A stretch of 64,000 nt of DNA from Noviherbaspirillum autotrophicum (GTDB lineage: Bacteria; Pseudomonadota; Gammaproteobacteria; Burkholderiales; Burkholderiaceae_D), in the NCBI RefSeq assembly GCF_000818395.1, contig NZ_JWJG01000028.1, forward strand, positions 2,463,195 through 2,527,194. The letters run 5' to 3'. Positions 63,830 to 64,000 of this stretch are shown piece by piece. Under the pieces are notes generated by a model. That model saw only the letters and a list, made by a program, of their open reading frames with translations, was not told where the DNA came from and ran no database searches. The stretch's first letter is position 1. Every line of letters begins with the position of its first letter. Position numbers and translations under genes: made by a program.

Positions 63830-64000
63830 ATGGCCCAGCTTAATCATTCCATGAGCCCGCGATTCGGTCTGGAATATGCACCGACGTCGTTTCTGATGCG
63901 TTTCGGCCGGCGTGAAATGTTTGTCTGCCGCGACTTCCGCAAGCGTTATTACAAAGTCAATCCGGTACTCGATTGCAGCACCGGCGTCGAACCCGGCCAC
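63830..64000 (+). CDS. N-terminus of an unrecognised protein behind a LexA box, truncated by window end
   Basis: First 57 codons only; the frame runs open to the window end. The start ATG has an ideal GGGAGGAG ribosome-binding site. The visible part (MAQLNHSMSPRFGLEYAPT, then MRFGRREMFVCRDFRKRYYKV) is basic and soluble, with no signal peptide. I do not recognise it. The LexA box makes it a candidate SOS-response gene. Confidence 0.7.
   Translation, partial: MAQLNHSMSPRFGLEYAPTSFLMRFGRREMFVCRDFRKRYYKVNPVLDCSTGVEPGH

Noticed and set aside
1-64000. Long antisense ORFs over most genes
   Set aside because: Typical of GC-rich coding sequence; they lack ribosome-binding sites, domains and sensible starts.
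1-64000. tRNA genes, CRISPR arrays, insertion sequences, prophage
   Set aside because: No cloverleaf, no regularly spaced repeats, and no transposase, integrase or phage genes were seen.

Overview
The window looks like chromosomal DNA of a GC-rich betaproteobacterium of the order Burkholderiales, most likely family Oxalobacteraceae (Herminiimonas/Herbaspirillum-like). This is inferred from gene content and protein style (CcoNOQP with CcoG/CcoI/CcoS, a C-x2-C-x5-C FNR, a DUF1631 protein, SelU/MnmH), not from a database search. I see no rRNA, tRNA, CRISPR array, prophage or insertion sequence. Genes are dense and non-coding gaps are short.

Region 1-19 kb is a respiratory and redox block. It holds the end of a NarX-like sensor kinase and its NarL-like regulator, a small metal-domain protein, a universal stress protein, an acyl-CoA-synthetase/acetyltransferase fusion (PatZ-like), nnrS behind an NsrR-type operator, hemN, and a complete cbb3 oxidase locus in the order TauE-like/ccoI/ccoS/ccoNOQP/ccoG/ccoH/small membrane protein. 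It ends in a clear terminator facing fnr. FNR-type boxes (TTGAY-N4-RTCAA) lie before hemN, ccoN (two in tandem), fnr, the usp/patZ gap, a cation P-type ATPase (40.2 kb), a YitT-type membrane protein (56.1 kb), a CHASE2 cyclase (37.7 kb) and, one base off, the metal-domain gene. The window therefore reads as a local low-oxygen regulon together with its regulator.

Region 19-30 kb holds a hemerythrin-like protein, a two-gene operon of flavin-barrel proteins (one fused to GAF and a winged-helix-like C-terminus), rsuA, a DUF1631 protein, ppnN, and a GAF-PAS-LOV-GGDEF-EAL protein. Region 30-37.7 kb is a trehalose/carbohydrate block: a membrane-anchored trehalose-6-phosphate synthase, otsB, a GH15 hydrolase, a ROK kinase and a prolyl-4-hydroxylase-like oxygenase. 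Region 37.7-44.3 kb carries a CHASE2 adenylate cyclase overlapping an SH3 protein gene, the FNR-linked P-type ATPase and an APH/P-loop kinase fusion.

Region 44-64 kb is mostly metabolic and envelope functions: glycosyltransferase, FemAB/GNAT-like protein, ketopantoate reductase, PBP7-type peptidase, beta-lactamase-fold hydrolase, a LysR-azoR-pirin group, MFS transporter, Pal lipoprotein, YitT protein, acyl-CoA dehydrogenase, mnmH, an SpmA-SpmB fusion, a receiver protein, kup, and the first codons of an unrecognised gene behind a LexA-type box. Non-coding signals worth attention are a multi-stem element between hemN and the cco locus (8513-8751) and two tandem terminator-ended segments at 60.4-60.6 kb that look like small RNAs with complementary stretches.
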